DNA of 58,496 nucleotides, taken from an uncultured Collinsella sp. (GTDB taxonomy: Bacteria; Actinomycetota; Coriobacteriia; Coriobacteriales; Coriobacteriaceae). The stretch lies in contig CABUQV010000012.1 in assembly GCA_902493855.1 (NCBI GenBank), positions 1 to 58,496 on the forward strand, written 5' to 3'. Shown here one piece after another: positions 44,421-52,994 of this stretch. Both the position numbers and the translations under genes were made by a program. Under the pieces are notes generated by a model that ran no database searches, was not told the origin of the DNA, and saw nothing but the letters and a program-made list of their open reading frames with translations. Every line of letters begins with the position of its first letter. The first letter of the stretch is position 1.

Positions 44421-44777
44421 ATGATTTCCATGCGTGAGGCGTATGAGAAGATCGGCGCCAATTATGATGACGCTTGCGCCCGCCTGATGGGCGATGAGAT
44501 GCTTGCCCGCTTTGCCCTCAAGTTTTTGGATGACGAGAGCATGGACAAGCTGGAAGTTGCTATGGCGGCAGGAGACGCCAAAGGTGCGTTTATGGCAGCG
44601 CACACGCTCAAGGGCGTGAGCCAGAACCTGGGATTCGATAATCTGTACGAGCCGGCGGTCGTAGTGACCGAAGCGCTGCGTGGCGCCGATGGCGTTGACG
44701 GCGCCCGCGAGAGCATGCATGCGTTGCAGCAGCAATATGCGGCTACGATGTCGGCCCTGCGCGAGGCGGCTGAATAA
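44421..44777 (+). CDS. Histidine phosphotransfer (Hpt) domain protein
   Basis: A 118-residue single-domain helical-bundle phosphotransfer protein. His61 lies in AAHTLKGVSQNLGF, matching the Hpt consensus H-x-L-K-G. The gene follows the GGDEF-REC-HD-GYP gene by 24 bp with its own AAAGGAG site, so the two are co-transcribed. It should pass phosphate between a histidine kinase elsewhere in the genome and the receiver of the upstream protein. A stand-alone Hpt beside a receiver-phosphodiesterase suggests a multistep phosphorelay controlling cyclic-di-GMP turnover. A strong terminator follows. Confidence 0.9.
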   Translation: MISMREAYEKIGANYDDACARLMGDEMLARFALKFLDDESMDKLEVAMAAGDAKGAFMAAHTLKGVSQNLGFDNLYEPAVVVTEALRGADGVDGARESMHALQQQYAATMSALREAAE

Positions 44778-44818
44778 GGGCTTGCGAGCTTTGATGTGTA
44801 CCCGCCGCGTATAGGTAA

Positions 44819-44859
44819 AAGGGCGCCCCGTCGGACCATGTGGCTGGCGGGGCGCCCTT
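44819..44859. terminator. Bidirectional terminator between hpt and the amidotransferase gene
   Basis: AAGGGCGCCCCG (44819-44830) pairs with CGGGGCGCCCTT (44848-44859). It serves both convergent genes. Confidence 0.85.
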
Positions 44860-44880
44860 GTCTGTTGTGTGGTCCGCGAG

Positions 44881-45690
44881 CTAGCGGGCCTGCTTTACCT
44901 TGGCCGCTGCCTCGACAAACGACTTCCACAGGTTAAAGTCGGTCTCGAGCGTCTGCCAGGTGTACTCGGGATGCCATTGCACACCCAGGCAGAACGGCTG
45001 GCCCTCGACCTCGATGCACTCGGGAACGCCATCGGTCGCCTGGGCGACCAGGCGCGTATGCTTACCCAGACGATCGACGCAGCAGTGGTGTGCGGAGTTG
45101 GTCTGGATCAGCCTGTGCCCGCCAAGCGCGCGCTCCAGCAGCGAGCCCGGCATGACCTCGACAGGGTGCACGGGATCGTTGAGCACGTGGGTATGGCGCC
45201 ACTGCGTGCGGCCCTCGCGCGCACCCAGGCTCGGCACGTCCATGCACAGGGTGCCGCCGGTGGCGACGTTGAGCAGCTGCGTGCCGCGACAGGTGGTAAA
45301 GAGTGGCTTTTTGGCGCGGAGCACCTCGCCGACCAGCTTAAACTCAAAGCTATCGCGGATCTCGCAGCAGAGGGTGGGGTCGTAGGGTCGATCATCGCCC
45401 CAGCGCTTGGGGTTGACGTCTGGGCCACCGGGGATGGCGATCCCGTCGGCGATATCGACGTAATGACGGATAACCTCAATGTCCTCGGTGATGGACATCT
45501 GCAGCGGCAGGCCACCGGCGGCAAGGATGGCATCGACAAAGACACTTGCGATTTCCTCGTTGGGGGAGAGCATCTCGCTTAAAAACGGTTTTGCCCCTTC
45601 CCAACGCGGCGCCACCAGGATGAGCGGACGGTCGGCGGGGGCAACGTCGACGTGCGGGGTATAGGACGAGGAAGTACGAGTTCCGATCAT
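44881..45690 (-). CDS. Class I glutamine-amidotransferase-like gamma-glutamyl hydrolase (PuuD/C26 type)
   Basis: A 269-residue enzyme of the C26 peptidase group. The nucleophile Cys lies in LFTTCRGTQLLNV (family CRG.Q..NV), and the His-Glu pair in VQWHPEY. PuuD-like members split gamma-glutamyl-GABA or related amides. It is the last gene after a four-gene polar amino-acid ABC importer on the same strand, 87 bp behind the ATPase gene. The set could import and then hydrolyse a gamma-glutamyl compound or glutamine derivative; that link is inference from position. The ribosome site is weak. Confidence 0.85.
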   Translation of the reverse strand: MIGTRTSSSYTPHVDVAPADRPLILVAPRWEGAKPFLSEMLSPNEEIASVFVDAILAAGGLPLQMSITEDIEVIRHYVDIADGIAIPGGPDVNPKRWGDDRPYDPTLCCEIRDSFEFKLVGEVLRAKKPLFTTCRGTQLLNVATGGTLCMDVPSLGAREGRTQWRHTHVLNDPVHPVEVMPGSLLERALGGHRLIQTNSAHHCCVDRLGKHTRLVAQATDGVPECIEVEGQPFCLGVQWHPEYTWQTLETDFNLWKSFVEAAAKVKQAR

Positions 45691-45777
45691 AGGTGTTGCT
45701 TTCGAATCTGAAGGTGACAGGGCGCATGAGAGGCGTGGGACAACACTTCCGATGAATTTGTTCCACGGGATGACTGG

Positions 45778-46542
45778 TTAGTGGCCCTTAATGGAGTTGA
45801 GGAAGTCCTGGGCGCGCTTGGTCTGGGGGTGGTCGAAAAACTCGTCGGGTGTGCCGGTTTCCACGATCTGGCCGTCGGCCATAAACACGACGCGGTCGGC
45901 CACGCGGCGGGCGAAGTTCATCTCGTGCGTGACGACGATCATCGTCATGCCCTGCTGGGCCAGGCGGACCATGACCTCGAGCACCTCGTTGATCATCTCG
46001 GGATCCAGTGCGCTTGTGGGCTCGTCAAAGAGCATGGCCTTGGGCTGCATGGCAAGCGAGCGGGCGATGGCTACGCGCTGTTGCTGGCCGCCCGAAAGCT
46101 GTGCGGGCACCTTATCGGCCTGCTCGGCCACGCCCACGCGGCCCAGCAGATCCATGGCGCGCTCGCGGGCCTCGTCCTTGGAGACGCCCAGCACGTCGAC
46201 CGGTCCCAGCATGACGTTCTGCAGTACGGTCATGTGTGCGAACAGGTTGAACTGCTGGAACACCATGCCCAGTTCGGCACGCATGCGGGCAAGATCCTTG
46301 CCTTCCTGCGGCAGGGGCTCGCCTTCGATGAGGATCTCGCCCGAGTCGATGGTCTCCAGGCGGTTGATGGTGCGGCACATGGTCGACTTGCCCGAGCCCG
46401 AGGGGCCGATCACAACGACGACCTCGCCGCGGTCGACCGAGAGATTGATGTCGTTGAGGACGTGTAGATCGCCATAGTGCTTATCGACGTGCTTGAGCTC
46501 GATTAACGGCTGATTGCCGGTGGAAGAGGTGCTCTGTGCCAT
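45778..46542 (-). CDS. Polar amino-acid ABC importer ATPase (GlnQ type)
   Basis: A 254-residue ATPase with Walker A GPSGSGKST, Q-loop FQQFNLFAHMTVLQNV, signature LSGGQQQRVAIARSL and Walker B MLFDEPTSALDPE, the standard wording of the glutamine/polar amino-acid family (HisP/GlnQ). It energises the two permeases encoded just upstream. Start supported by AAGGAG, 9 bases away. Amino acid not identified; glutamine, glutamate or basic amino acids are all possible. Confidence 0.95.
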   Translation of the reverse strand: MAQSTSSTGNQPLIELKHVDKHYGDLHVLNDINLSVDRGEVVVVIGPSGSGKSTMCRTINRLETIDSGEILIEGEPLPQEGKDLARMRAELGMVFQQFNLFAHMTVLQNVMLGPVDVLGVSKDEARERAMDLLGRVGVAEQADKVPAQLSGGQQQRVAIARSLAMQPKAMLFDEPTSALDPEMINEVLEVMVRLAQQGMTMIVVTHEMNFARRVADRVVFMADGQIVETGTPDEFFDHPQTKRAQDFLNSIKGH

Positions 46543-46578
46543 GGTGCTCGGCTCCTTATGCTTTGAGAACGTGGGTAC

Positions 46579-47412
46579 TTAGCGGATGATGGTCGCGCCA
46601 GTGCGCTGCGAAACGTAGACGGCGGCCTTGTTGATCGCGACGTTGATGAGGATGTAGATGACCGCGATTACCAGGTAGACCGACACGAGGGCGTCGTAGT
46701 TGGTAATGAGCACGCGGGCATTTTGCATGAGGTCGGGATAGCTCACCACATAGGCGACGGTGGTGTCTTTGACTACGACCACAAGCTGCGAAATCAACGA
46801 CGGAATGATAAACCGAATAGCCTGCGGCAACACGATTTTAAAGGTGATTTTAGCTTTGGAGAGGCCGAGTGCCTGGGCTGCCTCGACTTGGCCGCGCGGC
46901 ACGGCGTTGACGCCGGCACGGAAGATCTCGGCGAGTACGCCGGCGGCAGCGAGCGCGACGGGAAGCGTGAGCATCCAAAACGACGGCAGCGCGATCTTGT
47001 ACTGGGGCAGCACCAAAAAGAAGAAGTAAATGAACAGCAGGCTCGGTACGCCGCGGAAGAAATCGGTGAGCAGGCGGCAGACCAGCTGTAGCGGCTTAAT
47101 GTCGCTGGTGCGGCCGAGCATAAGGGCTAAGCCCAGCACCAGTGCGATGGCGCCAGCGGTGAGTGCGACTTTAACGGTGCCCTCAAAGCCGGCAAGCAGG
47201 AACTTCCAGGTGGTGAGGTGCGTAAAGAAATACCAATAGTGGACCGAAAGCTGACCGGTCACATAAAAGCGCTGCAGCACCAGGACGGCGAGCGCGGCGA
47301 CGGCGACGAGTGAGATAGCGGTGCCGATGCGAATCTTGGCGCGCATCTTGGGGCCGGGAGCCTCGTAGAGCGCATCGCGCATGGTGAGCGCGGAGGTGGA
47401 GTGCTTGCTCAT
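46579..47412 (-). CDS. Polar amino-acid ABC importer permease, second subunit
   Basis: A 277-residue inner-membrane permease with a long N-terminal cytoplasmic stretch, then helices at about 27-48 and further ones including the EAA loop (AEIFRAGVNAVPRGQVEAAQALGLS). This is the HisMQ/GlnP fold. It overlaps the first permease gene by 4 bp, so translation is coupled. The heterodimer with the upstream subunit should form the pore for the ATPase at 45778. Confidence 0.93.
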   Translation of the reverse strand: MSKHSTSALTMRDALYEAPGPKMRAKIRIGTAISLVAVAALAVLVLQRFYVTGQLSVHYWYFFTHLTTWKFLLAGFEGTVKVALTAGAIALVLGLALMLGRTSDIKPLQLVCRLLTDFFRGVPSLLFIYFFFLVLPQYKIALPSFWMLTLPVALAAAGVLAEIFRAGVNAVPRGQVEAAQALGLSKAKITFKIVLPQAIRFIIPSLISQLVVVVKDTTVAYVVSYPDLMQNARVLITNYDALVSVYLVIAVIYILINVAINKAAVYVSQRTGATIIR

Positions 47413-48068
47413 CGGAGGATCCTCACCTTCTTATCGATGTAGTTGCCAATGTGGCTCACCACAAAGGCCGTGCCCAGGTAGCCGAGCGCCGAGATAAAGA
47501 ACGCGGCGACGCCTCCGAGCGAGCGCGTGTTGATGTAGCTCACCGCGCCGGTGAGCTCCTGCGGTTTAAGCGGCACCTGGCTGCCGAGCGCGGTGGTGAG
47601 CATGACGGCGATAAAGAGGTTGGTCATGGGCAGCACGCTCGAGCGCAGTGCCTGCGGAATCACGATCTTGGCGAGGATACGGCTAAAGCTCATGCCCAGC
47701 GAGCGGGCGGCTTCCACCTGGCCGACGCCGACGGTGTTGATACCGCTCATATAGTTTTCGGAGCCAAAGGCCGAGCCCAAAAGGACCGTGGCGACGATAA
47801 CGCAGGTGCGATAGGGCAGGACGACCTTGAGCGGCGGTAGCGCGTAGACGACGATGATAAGCAGTGCGATGCCGGGGATGTTACGGAACACCTGGACATA
47901 CAGGTCGCCAAAGACGCGCAGCGGCTTGAGCGGCGACACGCGCATCACGGTGACGGCAACGGCCAGCATCATGGCGATGGCAAATGACTCAAGCGTCATG
48001 CCCCAGGTTGCTAGCAGCGCGTCGATATAGTTCTGGCCATAGAGCGACCAGAGTTCGGAGAGACTCAT
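47409..48068 (-). CDS. Polar amino-acid ABC importer permease, first subunit
   Basis: A 219-residue permease of the HisMQ/GlnP fold with five predicted helices and the EAA loop YMSGINTVGVGQVEAARSLGMS. Start follows GGGAGG. It lies behind a terminator-like hairpin (48093-48118) that separates it from the binding-protein gene, so the binding protein may be made in excess, a common arrangement. It overlaps the second permease by 4 bp. Confidence 0.93.
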   Translation of the reverse strand: MSLSELWSLYGQNYIDALLATWGMTLESFAIAMMLAVAVTVMRVSPLKPLRVFGDLYVQVFRNIPGIALLIIVVYALPPLKVVLPYRTCVIVATVLLGSAFGSENYMSGINTVGVGQVEAARSLGMSFSRILAKIVIPQALRSSVLPMTNLFIAVMLTTALGSQVPLKPQELTGAVSYINTRSLGGVAAFFISALGYLGTAFVVSHIGNYIDKKVRILR

Positions 48069-48092
48069 GCGGACCTCCCGCCGATAAGGAAA

Positions 48093-48118
48093 GGGGCTCC
48101 CGTGTGTACGGAAGCCCC
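48093..48118 (-). terminator. Attenuating hairpin between binding protein and permease genes
   Basis: GGGGCTTCCGT and ACGGGAGCCCC pair (minus strand 48118-48093, one mismatch), followed by TTTCCTT. Partial termination here would favour the binding protein. Confidence 0.7.
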
Positions 48119-48206
48119 GACAACTCAGTAAGGAAACAGTTTATCGCAATAAAGCGCATCGTGCGTTTCCGTATGGTTTCGTTGTGGCCGTTACCAGGCT
48201 CGCTGC

Positions 48207-49199
48207 CTAGGCGCCGACCTCGGGCAGCTCGGGAACATTGGTGTCGCCCGTACGGTCGCCGATGCAGATCTGCCACAGCTTGGTCCAGGTGCCGTCGTCC
48301 TCAATCTTCTTAAGGAAGTCGTTGACAAAGGCGACGCCGTCGGAATCAAGCGGCAGGCCGATGCCGTAGGGCTCCTTGTTGCCGAAGGGCTTGCCGGCGA
48401 TCTTGTACTTACCGGGCTCGCGGACCAGGGAGCTCTGCTGCATGTTGTTATCGATGACGTAGGCGTCAACGCGGCCCTGCTGGAGTGCCTGGCGGGCCTC
48501 CTCGTCGGTCTTGAATTCCTGCTGGCTGGCCTTGGGGGCAAACTCCTCCAGGATAGCGGGGCCGTTGGAGCCGGACTGGACGGCGACGTTCTTATCGGCC
48601 AGGTCGTCGACGCTCTTGATGTCGTCGTTGTCGGCGAGCACCAGGATGGCCTGCTGCGTGTAATAGTAGGGGCCGGCGAAGGAGACGAGCTTCTTGCGCT
48701 CATCGGTGATGGTGTAGGTGGCAAAGACGGCGTCGACCTGGCCATTCTGCAGCACGGACTCGCGCGTGTCGGAGGTCACCTGCGTGATCTCGACCTTGTT
48801 CTCGCCCAGGATGTAGTTGGACAGGAGCTGTGCGATGCCGGCATCGAAGCCGCGGGTCTTGCCGTCCTTCTCGTTGAGGAGGGAGAAGAGCGTGGAGGTC
48901 TGGACGCTGCCGATCTTAAAGACGCCGGCATTCTTGACGGCCGTGGCCCAGGTGCTGGCGGCGATGGCGGTGTCGTCGGCCTTGGGGCCGTTGTCGACGA
49001 GCTTGTCGAATGCCTTGGCGTCGAGCGTGGTGGAAGCCTTGGTGTCATCAGAGCTCTTGGAAGAGGCGGCGGAGCCCTTGTCGGCCTCGGCGCTGGTGTC
49101 GGAGCAGCCGGCAAGACCAAGGCCGGCGACGGTTGCGAAGGTGGCGGCGACAAAGCCGCGGCGGTCGAGAACGACCTGCTGGGAGAGGTTCTTGCTCAT
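48207..49199 (-). CDS. Polar amino-acid ABC importer substrate-binding lipoprotein (Tat-type signal)
   Basis: A 330-residue solute-binding protein (SBP family 3). The N-terminus has DRRGFVAATF, a twin-arginine (Tat) motif, then a hydrophobic stretch and the lipobox LAGC (Cys near 32), so the protein is likely exported folded and lipid-anchored. A Ser/Ala/Asp-rich linker follows to about residue 60. The binding domain has VFKIGSVQTST, RGFDAGIAQLLSNYI and ALQQGRVDAYVIDN, typical of glutamine/cystine-type binders. It is the first gene of the importer set. A repeat R copy lies upstream, between it and the divergent alcohol dehydrogenase. Ligand unknown. Confidence 0.93.
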   Translation of the reverse strand: MSKNLSQQVVLDRRGFVAATFATVAGLGLAGCSDTSAEADKGSAASSKSSDDTKASTTLDAKAFDKLVDNGPKADDTAIAASTWATAVKNAGVFKIGSVQTSTLFSLLNEKDGKTRGFDAGIAQLLSNYILGENKVEITQVTSDTRESVLQNGQVDAVFATYTITDERKKLVSFAGPYYYTQQAILVLADNDDIKSVDDLADKNVAVQSGSNGPAILEEFAPKASQQEFKTDEEARQALQQGRVDAYVIDNNMQQSSLVREPGKYKIAGKPFGNKEPYGIGLPLDSDGVAFVNDFLKKIEDDGTWTKLWQICIGDRTGDTNVPELPEVGA

Positions 49200-49312
49200 A
49201 GGAGAACACCTTTCTCAAAAAAATCCTAGTGGTTGAGTAGAGTTATACCCTATTGCGCTCAGATGGGTCAACACGAAATAACTCAGAAACATACTTACCT
49301 TATGGGTTATTC

Positions 49313-49361
49313 TACCTACCAAAAAGGGACAGGTTTATTTTGGCAGGTTTTATCTGGGAAA
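49313..49361 (+). repeat. REP-like repeat R, copy E
   Basis: TACCTACC-AAAAAGGGACAGGTTTATTTT-GGCAGGTTTTATCTGGG, in the divergent spacer between the binding-protein gene and the alcohol dehydrogenase gene. The central part is identical to copy D and A over most positions. Confidence 0.75.
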
Positions 49362-49478
49362 ACGGCGGTTATTGCAGTCGGGACGCTACCTTTTAGCTGG
49401 GGCAGGCGCTCGCAGCGGTCGCTATAATGGCGGCAACGCGACGCATATCGACGCATATATTAAGTAAGGAGATCGCGT

Positions 49479-50681
49479 ATGAACGGTTATTCGTTTTTCG
49501 CACCGACCAAGGTGTTGTTTGGCGCGGGCAAGTTGGGCGAGCTGGGCGCGCAGAAGCTTCCCGGCACCAAAGCGCTCATCGTTACTACCGGCGGCAATTC
49601 GGTTAAGCGCTTTGGATATCTGCAGCGCGTGGAGGCGGAGCTCGACCGTGCTGGCATGGCGTACGAGCTGTTCGACCGTATTGAGCCCAACCCGCTGCGC
49701 GAGACCGTCAACGCGGGTGGCTGGATGGCGCGCACCCATGGCTGTGACTTTGTCCTGGCGCTCGGCGGTGGTTCGGTCATGGACGGCAGCAAGGGCATCT
49801 GCGCGGTGGCGGCCAACCCGCATACCGATGCCGAGGGCAACGAGTGTCCCGGTGACATCTGGGACTTTGTGAATGGGGGCACCGCGCTCGGCCTGCCGAT
49901 CCCCAACGATCCGCTGCCGCTTGTCTGCGTGACCACCACGGCGGGTACCGGCTCCGAGGTCGATGCGGGCGGTGTCCTGTCCTGCGAGGACAATGACGAG
50001 AAGCTTCGTCTGGGCGATCCGCGCCTGTTCCCGGTGCTTTCGATCGTCGATCCCGCACTCATGGTGAGCGTCCCAGCGCGTCTGACCGCCTATCAGGGAT
50101 TCGACGCCCTGTTCCATTGCGTTGAGTGCTACATCTCAAATACCAACACGCCCATGGGTGACATGGTTTGCCGCGAAGGCATCCGCCGTGCCGCCGCGGC
50201 ACTGCCTGCGTGCGTCAATAATGGCGATGACCTGGAGGCGCGCTCGAGCCTCGCGTTTGCCAACACGCTCGGCGGCTATGCCATGGATGCCTCGGGCACC
50301 ACGGGCTCGCATGGTCTCGAGCATGGCATGAGTGCGCATCATCACGACTTGCCGCACGGCGCCGGCCTCATTATGATCGCTCGCGCCTATCACACCTGGA
50401 TGATCGATCACGGCGCCGTGCCCGAGCGCTATATCGACATGGCACGCCTGATGGGCAATGCTACCGCCAGCGATCCGCACGATTTTGTAGTTGAGCTCAC
50501 GCGCCTGATGGAGGCCTGCCATGTGGCCGACCTTACCATGAGTGAGTGGGGGATTACGGACAAAGAGCTTTCGACCGTTGCGCACAACGCCCTGACGACC
50601 AACGGTGTCCTGTTCAGCCACGACCCCGTGACGCTGACCGAGCCCGACGTCGTCGAAATTCTCAAGAACAGCTACCGCTAA
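49479..50681 (+). CDS. Iron-containing alcohol dehydrogenase
   Basis: A 400-residue group III dehydrogenase of the BdhA/butanol-dehydrogenase type. It has the nucleotide-binding LALGGGSVMDGSKG, the substrate/NAD TTTAGTGSEV, and the iron ligands: the Asp/His region FDALFHCVECYIS, then GLEHGMSAHHHDLPHG with the metal histidines. It reduces aldehydes or oxidises alcohols, NADPH being common in this clade. The start follows AAGGAG. It stands alone, converging on dxs across the ATCTGTAACA array. Physiological substrate unknown. Confidence 0.92.
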   Translation: MNGYSFFAPTKVLFGAGKLGELGAQKLPGTKALIVTTGGNSVKRFGYLQRVEAELDRAGMAYELFDRIEPNPLRETVNAGGWMARTHGCDFVLALGGGSVMDGSKGICAVAANPHTDAEGNECPGDIWDFVNGGTALGLPIPNDPLPLVCVTTTAGTGSEVDAGGVLSCEDNDEKLRLGDPRLFPVLSIVDPALMVSVPARLTAYQGFDALFHCVECYISNTNTPMGDMVCREGIRRAAAALPACVNNGDDLEARSSLAFANTLGGYAMDASGTTGSHGLEHGMSAHHHDLPHGAGLIMIARAYHTWMIDHGAVPERYIDMARLMGNATASDPHDFVVELTRLMEACHVADLTMSEWGITDKELSTVAHNALTTNGVLFSHDPVTLTEPDVVEILKNSYR

Positions 50682-50710
50682 CTACCACAAAGGTGCCACT
50701 TTGGCGGTTC

Positions 50711-50935
50711 GTCTTAATCTGTAACAGGCGGACGAGGAAATGGGTCCTAACTGTTACAGATCGAGATTATCTCCTTAGGGGGATTTGAATGTCTCAATCT
50801 GTAACATCTGGACGGCCAAAAGGTCTCTATCTGTTACAGATTGAGACAAAGGTCAGGGACTAAGACGTCTTGTCTAGATCTGTAACAGTTAGACGGGAAT
50901 TCGGACCCTAGATGTTACAGATTGAGATAATCGCG
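50711..50935. repeat. Three-unit ATCTGTAACA inverted-repeat array
   Basis: Three units with ~80-bp period (50717, 50797, 50878). Each unit runs ATCTGTAACA ... GACG ... TGTTACAGAT with 20-35 bp inside, flanked by GTCT on the left and GAGA on the right. All six decamers are identical, while the interiors differ apart from the shared GACG. The array lies between convergent adh and dxs. Units 2 and 3 have TTGAGA after the right arm. It is too regular for chance and has no coding sense. Confidence 0.85.
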
Positions 50936-50946
50936 TCGCGAAAACA

Positions 50947-50984
50947 AAAACCTCCGCAGGGGCGCTTTCCTTGCGGAGGTTTTC
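50947..50984 (-). terminator. Terminator of dxs
   Basis: On the minus strand GAAAACCTCCGC pairs with GCGGAGGTTTTT around AAGGAAAGCGCCCCT, with a T-run continuing (TTTTTGTTTTC). Confidence 0.85.
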
Positions 50985-52766
50985 TTACTCGTTGAGTAGT
51001 CTCACGGTTTCGGCGGCCATGTTCTCGACCGTCATGCCGTTCTGAGCGAGCAGCTCGTTGGGGTCGTAGCGGTCGGGGAAGCCCTTGGCGATGCCGAAGG
51101 TGCGCGTGCGCAACGGCGTGCATGCCAGATAACATGCCACGCGCTCGCCCCAGCCGCCGTCCAAGATGCCGTCCTCGAGGGTGACGACAACGCGATGCTC
51201 GGCGGCAAGGCTGTCGAGGAACTCGCGGTCAAGCTCAGTTGCAAAGCGCGGGTTGACAAGCGTGGCCTCGATACCGTACTCGGCGGCCAAGCGGTTTGCC
51301 ATGCGCTCGCCCAACTCAAAGAAATCGCCAAGCGCGAGCACGGCAACGTCGCGGCCCTGACGCACAGCGTTGTAGCGTGCAACGCTGTAATCGGTGTCCT
51401 CGGCAGGCGCCAGATCGGGGCGGCTTACCAGGCCGATGCCCGGTACGCGGATTGCCGCGGGATGCTCGCGATGGTCGAGCGACCAGCTCAGCATGGACAG
51501 GTATTCCTCCATGCAGGCCGGCGCCAAGTAGCGCATGTTGGGAAGACCGCCCAGCATGGAAATATCAAAGAACGAGAGGTGCGTCTCGGATGTGGTGCCA
51601 AAGATCGACGCGCCAAATACCAGGATGGTCGCCGGCATATCGTTGAGGCACAGGTCGTGCCACAGTTCATCGTAGGCGCGCTGCAAAAACGTGCCGTACA
51701 CACCAAAGACTGGCTTGGCGCCCGAGCGCGCAAGCGCGGTGGCAAAGGTCACGGCGTGCTCCTCGGCAATGCCCACATCGACGAACTGTTTGCCGGCGGC
51801 AGCGCGAAGCTCGGGTGTAAAGCCCATGATGTAGGGCGTGGCGGCCGTGATGCCCACGACCTGCGGATCGCGCTCGATGGCGGCGCTGAGTGCCTCGCCC
51901 GTAATGTCGGCATAGGTGCGCGGCGCAGGCTCGCTCGGATGGCCCGGGCAGAGCTTGCGCCCAGTCGCCATGTCAAACGGACCCACGTGGTGCCAGCGCT
52001 CCGGGTCGCTCTGGGCCGGCTCAAAGCCCTTGCCCTTGGCGGTGGAGACGTGCAGCACGATGGGGCGATCGATATCGCGCAGCTCCTGCAGCGCGTCGAC
52101 GAGGGCCAACACATCGTTACCGGCGTCCAGATAGCGGTAGTCGAGCCCCATCGCGCGGAAAACGTTACGCTCACAGGTGCCGTTGCTGGCGCGCAGTTCG
52201 GCCAGATTGCGATAGAGGCCACCGTGGTTCTCGGCGATGGACTGGTCGTTATCGTTGACGATGATGATCAGGTTGCTGTCGAGCTCGGCGGCATTGTTAA
52301 AGCCCTCAAACGCCAGGCCGCCCGAAAGCGAGCCGTCGCCAATAACGGTAATGACGTTATACGTGTCACCCGCCAGGTCGCGCGCGTGGGCAAGGCCGCA
52401 GCCCAAGCTCACCGAGGTCGAGGTGTGACCCATGGCAAACAGGTCGTGCTCGGACTCGTCGGGATTGGCAAAGCCAGAGGCCTCACCAAAGCGTTCCGGG
52501 TCGATATAGGTGTACGCGCGCCCGGTTAGCGCCTTGTGGGCGTAGGTCTGGTGCGACACGTCAAAGACAATTTTGTCGGTGGGGGAGTTAAACACGCGAT
52601 GGAGCGCGACCGTGAGCTCAACGACGCCCAGGTTGGGAGCAACGTGTCCGCCGACAGCGGCGGAGCTTTCGAGGATGGCGTGGCGAATCTCGCCGCAGAG
52701 CTGCGGGAGCTCGGCGCGATTGAGAGCCTTGACGTCCTCGGGCGTTGTCGTTTGCGTAAGCAGCAT
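50985..52766 (-). CDS. dxs: 1-deoxy-D-xylulose-5-phosphate synthase-like enzyme
   Basis: A 593-residue thiamine-diphosphate enzyme that joins pyruvate and glyceraldehyde-3-phosphate at the head of the MEP isoprenoid pathway. It has His41 in GGHVAPNLG, the TPP motif GDGSLSGG (143-150), NDNDQSIAEN, and Glu335-336 in VGIAEEHAVTFA. It is shorter than the usual ~620 residues and diverges: SHQTYAHKALTGR for the usual GHQ.Y.HKILTGR, and AAIRVPG where most have AIRYPRG. It may be the second DXS-type copy that some gut bacteria carry, so isoprenoid duty is likely but not certain. Start follows GGAG at 12 bases. Confidence 0.82.
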   Translation of the reverse strand: MLLTQTTTPEDVKALNRAELPQLCGEIRHAILESSAAVGGHVAPNLGVVELTVALHRVFNSPTDKIVFDVSHQTYAHKALTGRAYTYIDPERFGEASGFANPDESEHDLFAMGHTSTSVSLGCGLAHARDLAGDTYNVITVIGDGSLSGGLAFEGFNNAAELDSNLIIIVNDNDQSIAENHGGLYRNLAELRASNGTCERNVFRAMGLDYRYLDAGNDVLALVDALQELRDIDRPIVLHVSTAKGKGFEPAQSDPERWHHVGPFDMATGRKLCPGHPSEPAPRTYADITGEALSAAIERDPQVVGITAATPYIMGFTPELRAAAGKQFVDVGIAEEHAVTFATALARSGAKPVFGVYGTFLQRAYDELWHDLCLNDMPATILVFGASIFGTTSETHLSFFDISMLGGLPNMRYLAPACMEEYLSMLSWSLDHREHPAAIRVPGIGLVSRPDLAPAEDTDYSVARYNAVRQGRDVAVLALGDFFELGERMANRLAAEYGIEATLVNPRFATELDREFLDSLAAEHRVVVTLEDGILDGGWGERVACYLACTPLRTRTFGIAKGFPDRYDPNELLAQNGMTVENMAAETVRLLNE

Positions 52767-52893
52767 CGTTGTGGGTTACTCCATGCGAATCGAGCGCCGG
52801 CGCTCCCTCGGCCGGCACAATTGCACAAGACAGTCTCGCACATTTTGGCGTTTGATATGTGACGGCGGCGCGGTAATTCGCCAACTGGTGGGG

Positions 52894-52905
52894 CAAAACG
52901 TTTTG
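52894..52905. promoter_or_regulatory. Perfect palindrome CAAAACGTTTTG between dxs and the HD gene
   Basis: A 12-bp perfect palindrome in the 228-bp divergent spacer, 90 bp before the HD gene start and 128 bp before dxs. It resembles a LacI-type half-site core (AACGTT), but no regulator is adjacent; the binding protein is unknown. Confidence 0.4.
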
Positions 52906-52994
52906 TCCGATGCCATACTGATAGATTCAATGATGATTCTATTCAATGCGTGCAGGCCGTGGCTTGCCACCGTGAGCCGCTGGAAGGAGGCAGC

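Noticed and set aside
50711..50935. CRISPR array
   Set aside because: The repeats are inverted pairs of 10 bp, spacing differs within and between units, there are only three units and no cas gene is nearby.
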